A stretch of 64,000 nt of DNA from Fasciolopsis buskii (taxonomy: Eukaryota > Platyhelminthes > Trematoda > Plagiorchiida > Fasciolidae), in the NCBI GenBank assembly GCA_008360955.1, contig LUCM01006634.1, positions 137,297 through 201,296 of the forward strand, written 5' to 3'. Of this stretch, positions 63,661 to 64,000 are shown in pieces (position 1 is the first letter of the stretch; each line of letters starts with the position of its first letter). The notes under the pieces are model-generated. The model saw only the letters and a program-made list of their open reading frames with translations, was not told the origin of the DNA and did no database searches. A program made the position numbers and the translations under genes.

Positions 63661-64000
63661 ACTATTTTTACGCTTAGACAAAACTTTGGTGTTTTAATTA
63701 TGATCGTCTGAAATGGCTGAGTCAGACAGACATTCGGACATACGGAATGAACATTTCTCGGAACTGCTATGTTTTGGAACACGCTAACAAGTGAGTGGTG
63801 GGTGAGTTGATGAAAAACATCCAAGCAACAAGAAACATTTTTTTCCTGTCAGTCAAAACACCACTCAGTACCCCTTGCACACAGTCTTTGAGGTTCGTCA
63901 CGCGTGAATTTCACGAAGGCCAAGAATGGAACCGTAGCCTGTACTTAATGACTATGCAAACGCAGTGCATTGGGTTTGAACAGTGAGTTGATCCATCGGG
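62026..64000 (-). other. Intron upstream of the X-domain exon
   Basis: The acceptor at 62026 shows the gene continues to the right. I looked for the preceding X-domain exon (histidine-containing first half) on the minus strand and did not find it. The TA microsatellite is the only clear feature. Confidence 0.75.
63623..63659. repeat. (TA)18 microsatellite
   Basis: The longest pure dinucleotide run in the window, about 18 TA units. It makes the overlapping minus-strand frame read as alternating Tyr/Ile. Confidence 0.95.

Overview
This window looks like a piece of a large, intron-rich animal nuclear genome. The supports are AT-rich non-coding DNA, GT-AG introns of 0.8 to 14.3 kb, microsatellites, decayed tRNA-derived SINEs and decayed retroelements. 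The Penelope-like element, the long introns and the serine-rich insertions in an otherwise conserved protein would fit a flatworm (trematode or cestode). That assignment is an inference from style, not a proven identification. No bacterial or viral gene organisation is seen.

The one gene that can be assembled with confidence lies on the minus strand from 62025 down to the stop codon at 31684. Nine exons with conserved splice sites and matching phases join into a 1000-residue C-terminal part of a phospholipase C-like protein. In order they carry the second half of the PLC X domain, an X-Y linker, the Y domain, the C2 domain and the PRIP-type helical C-terminus. The closest family is PLCL/PRIP (phospholipase C-related but catalytically inactive protein), judged mainly from the C2 domain and the region after it. 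Several substrate-contacting positions of active PLC are changed. The 5' part of the gene (expected PH, EF-hand and first half of X) is off the right edge of the window.

Layout: 1-31683 is probably mostly intergenic, downstream of the gene. It holds a fossil Ty3/gypsy integrase tail near 3.6-3.9 kb, an imperfect trinucleotide microsatellite at 12.3-12.5 kb, several tRNA-like SINE remnants and a few isolated exon-like open segments on the plus strand that I cannot place in a gene. 31684-36026 holds the last four exons. 36027-50291 is a 14.3 kb intron containing a decayed Penelope-like element with both reverse transcriptase and GIY-YIG endonuclease traces (47.05-48.41 kb, minus strand) and more SINE remnants. 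50292-62025 holds the C2, Y, linker and X exons. 62026-64000 is intron or upstream sequence with a long TA microsatellite.

The two new-looking points are the unusual mix of retained and lost active-site residues in the PRIP-like protein, with large Ser/Thr-rich insertions, and the fossil Penelope-like element read out across frames in its largest intron.
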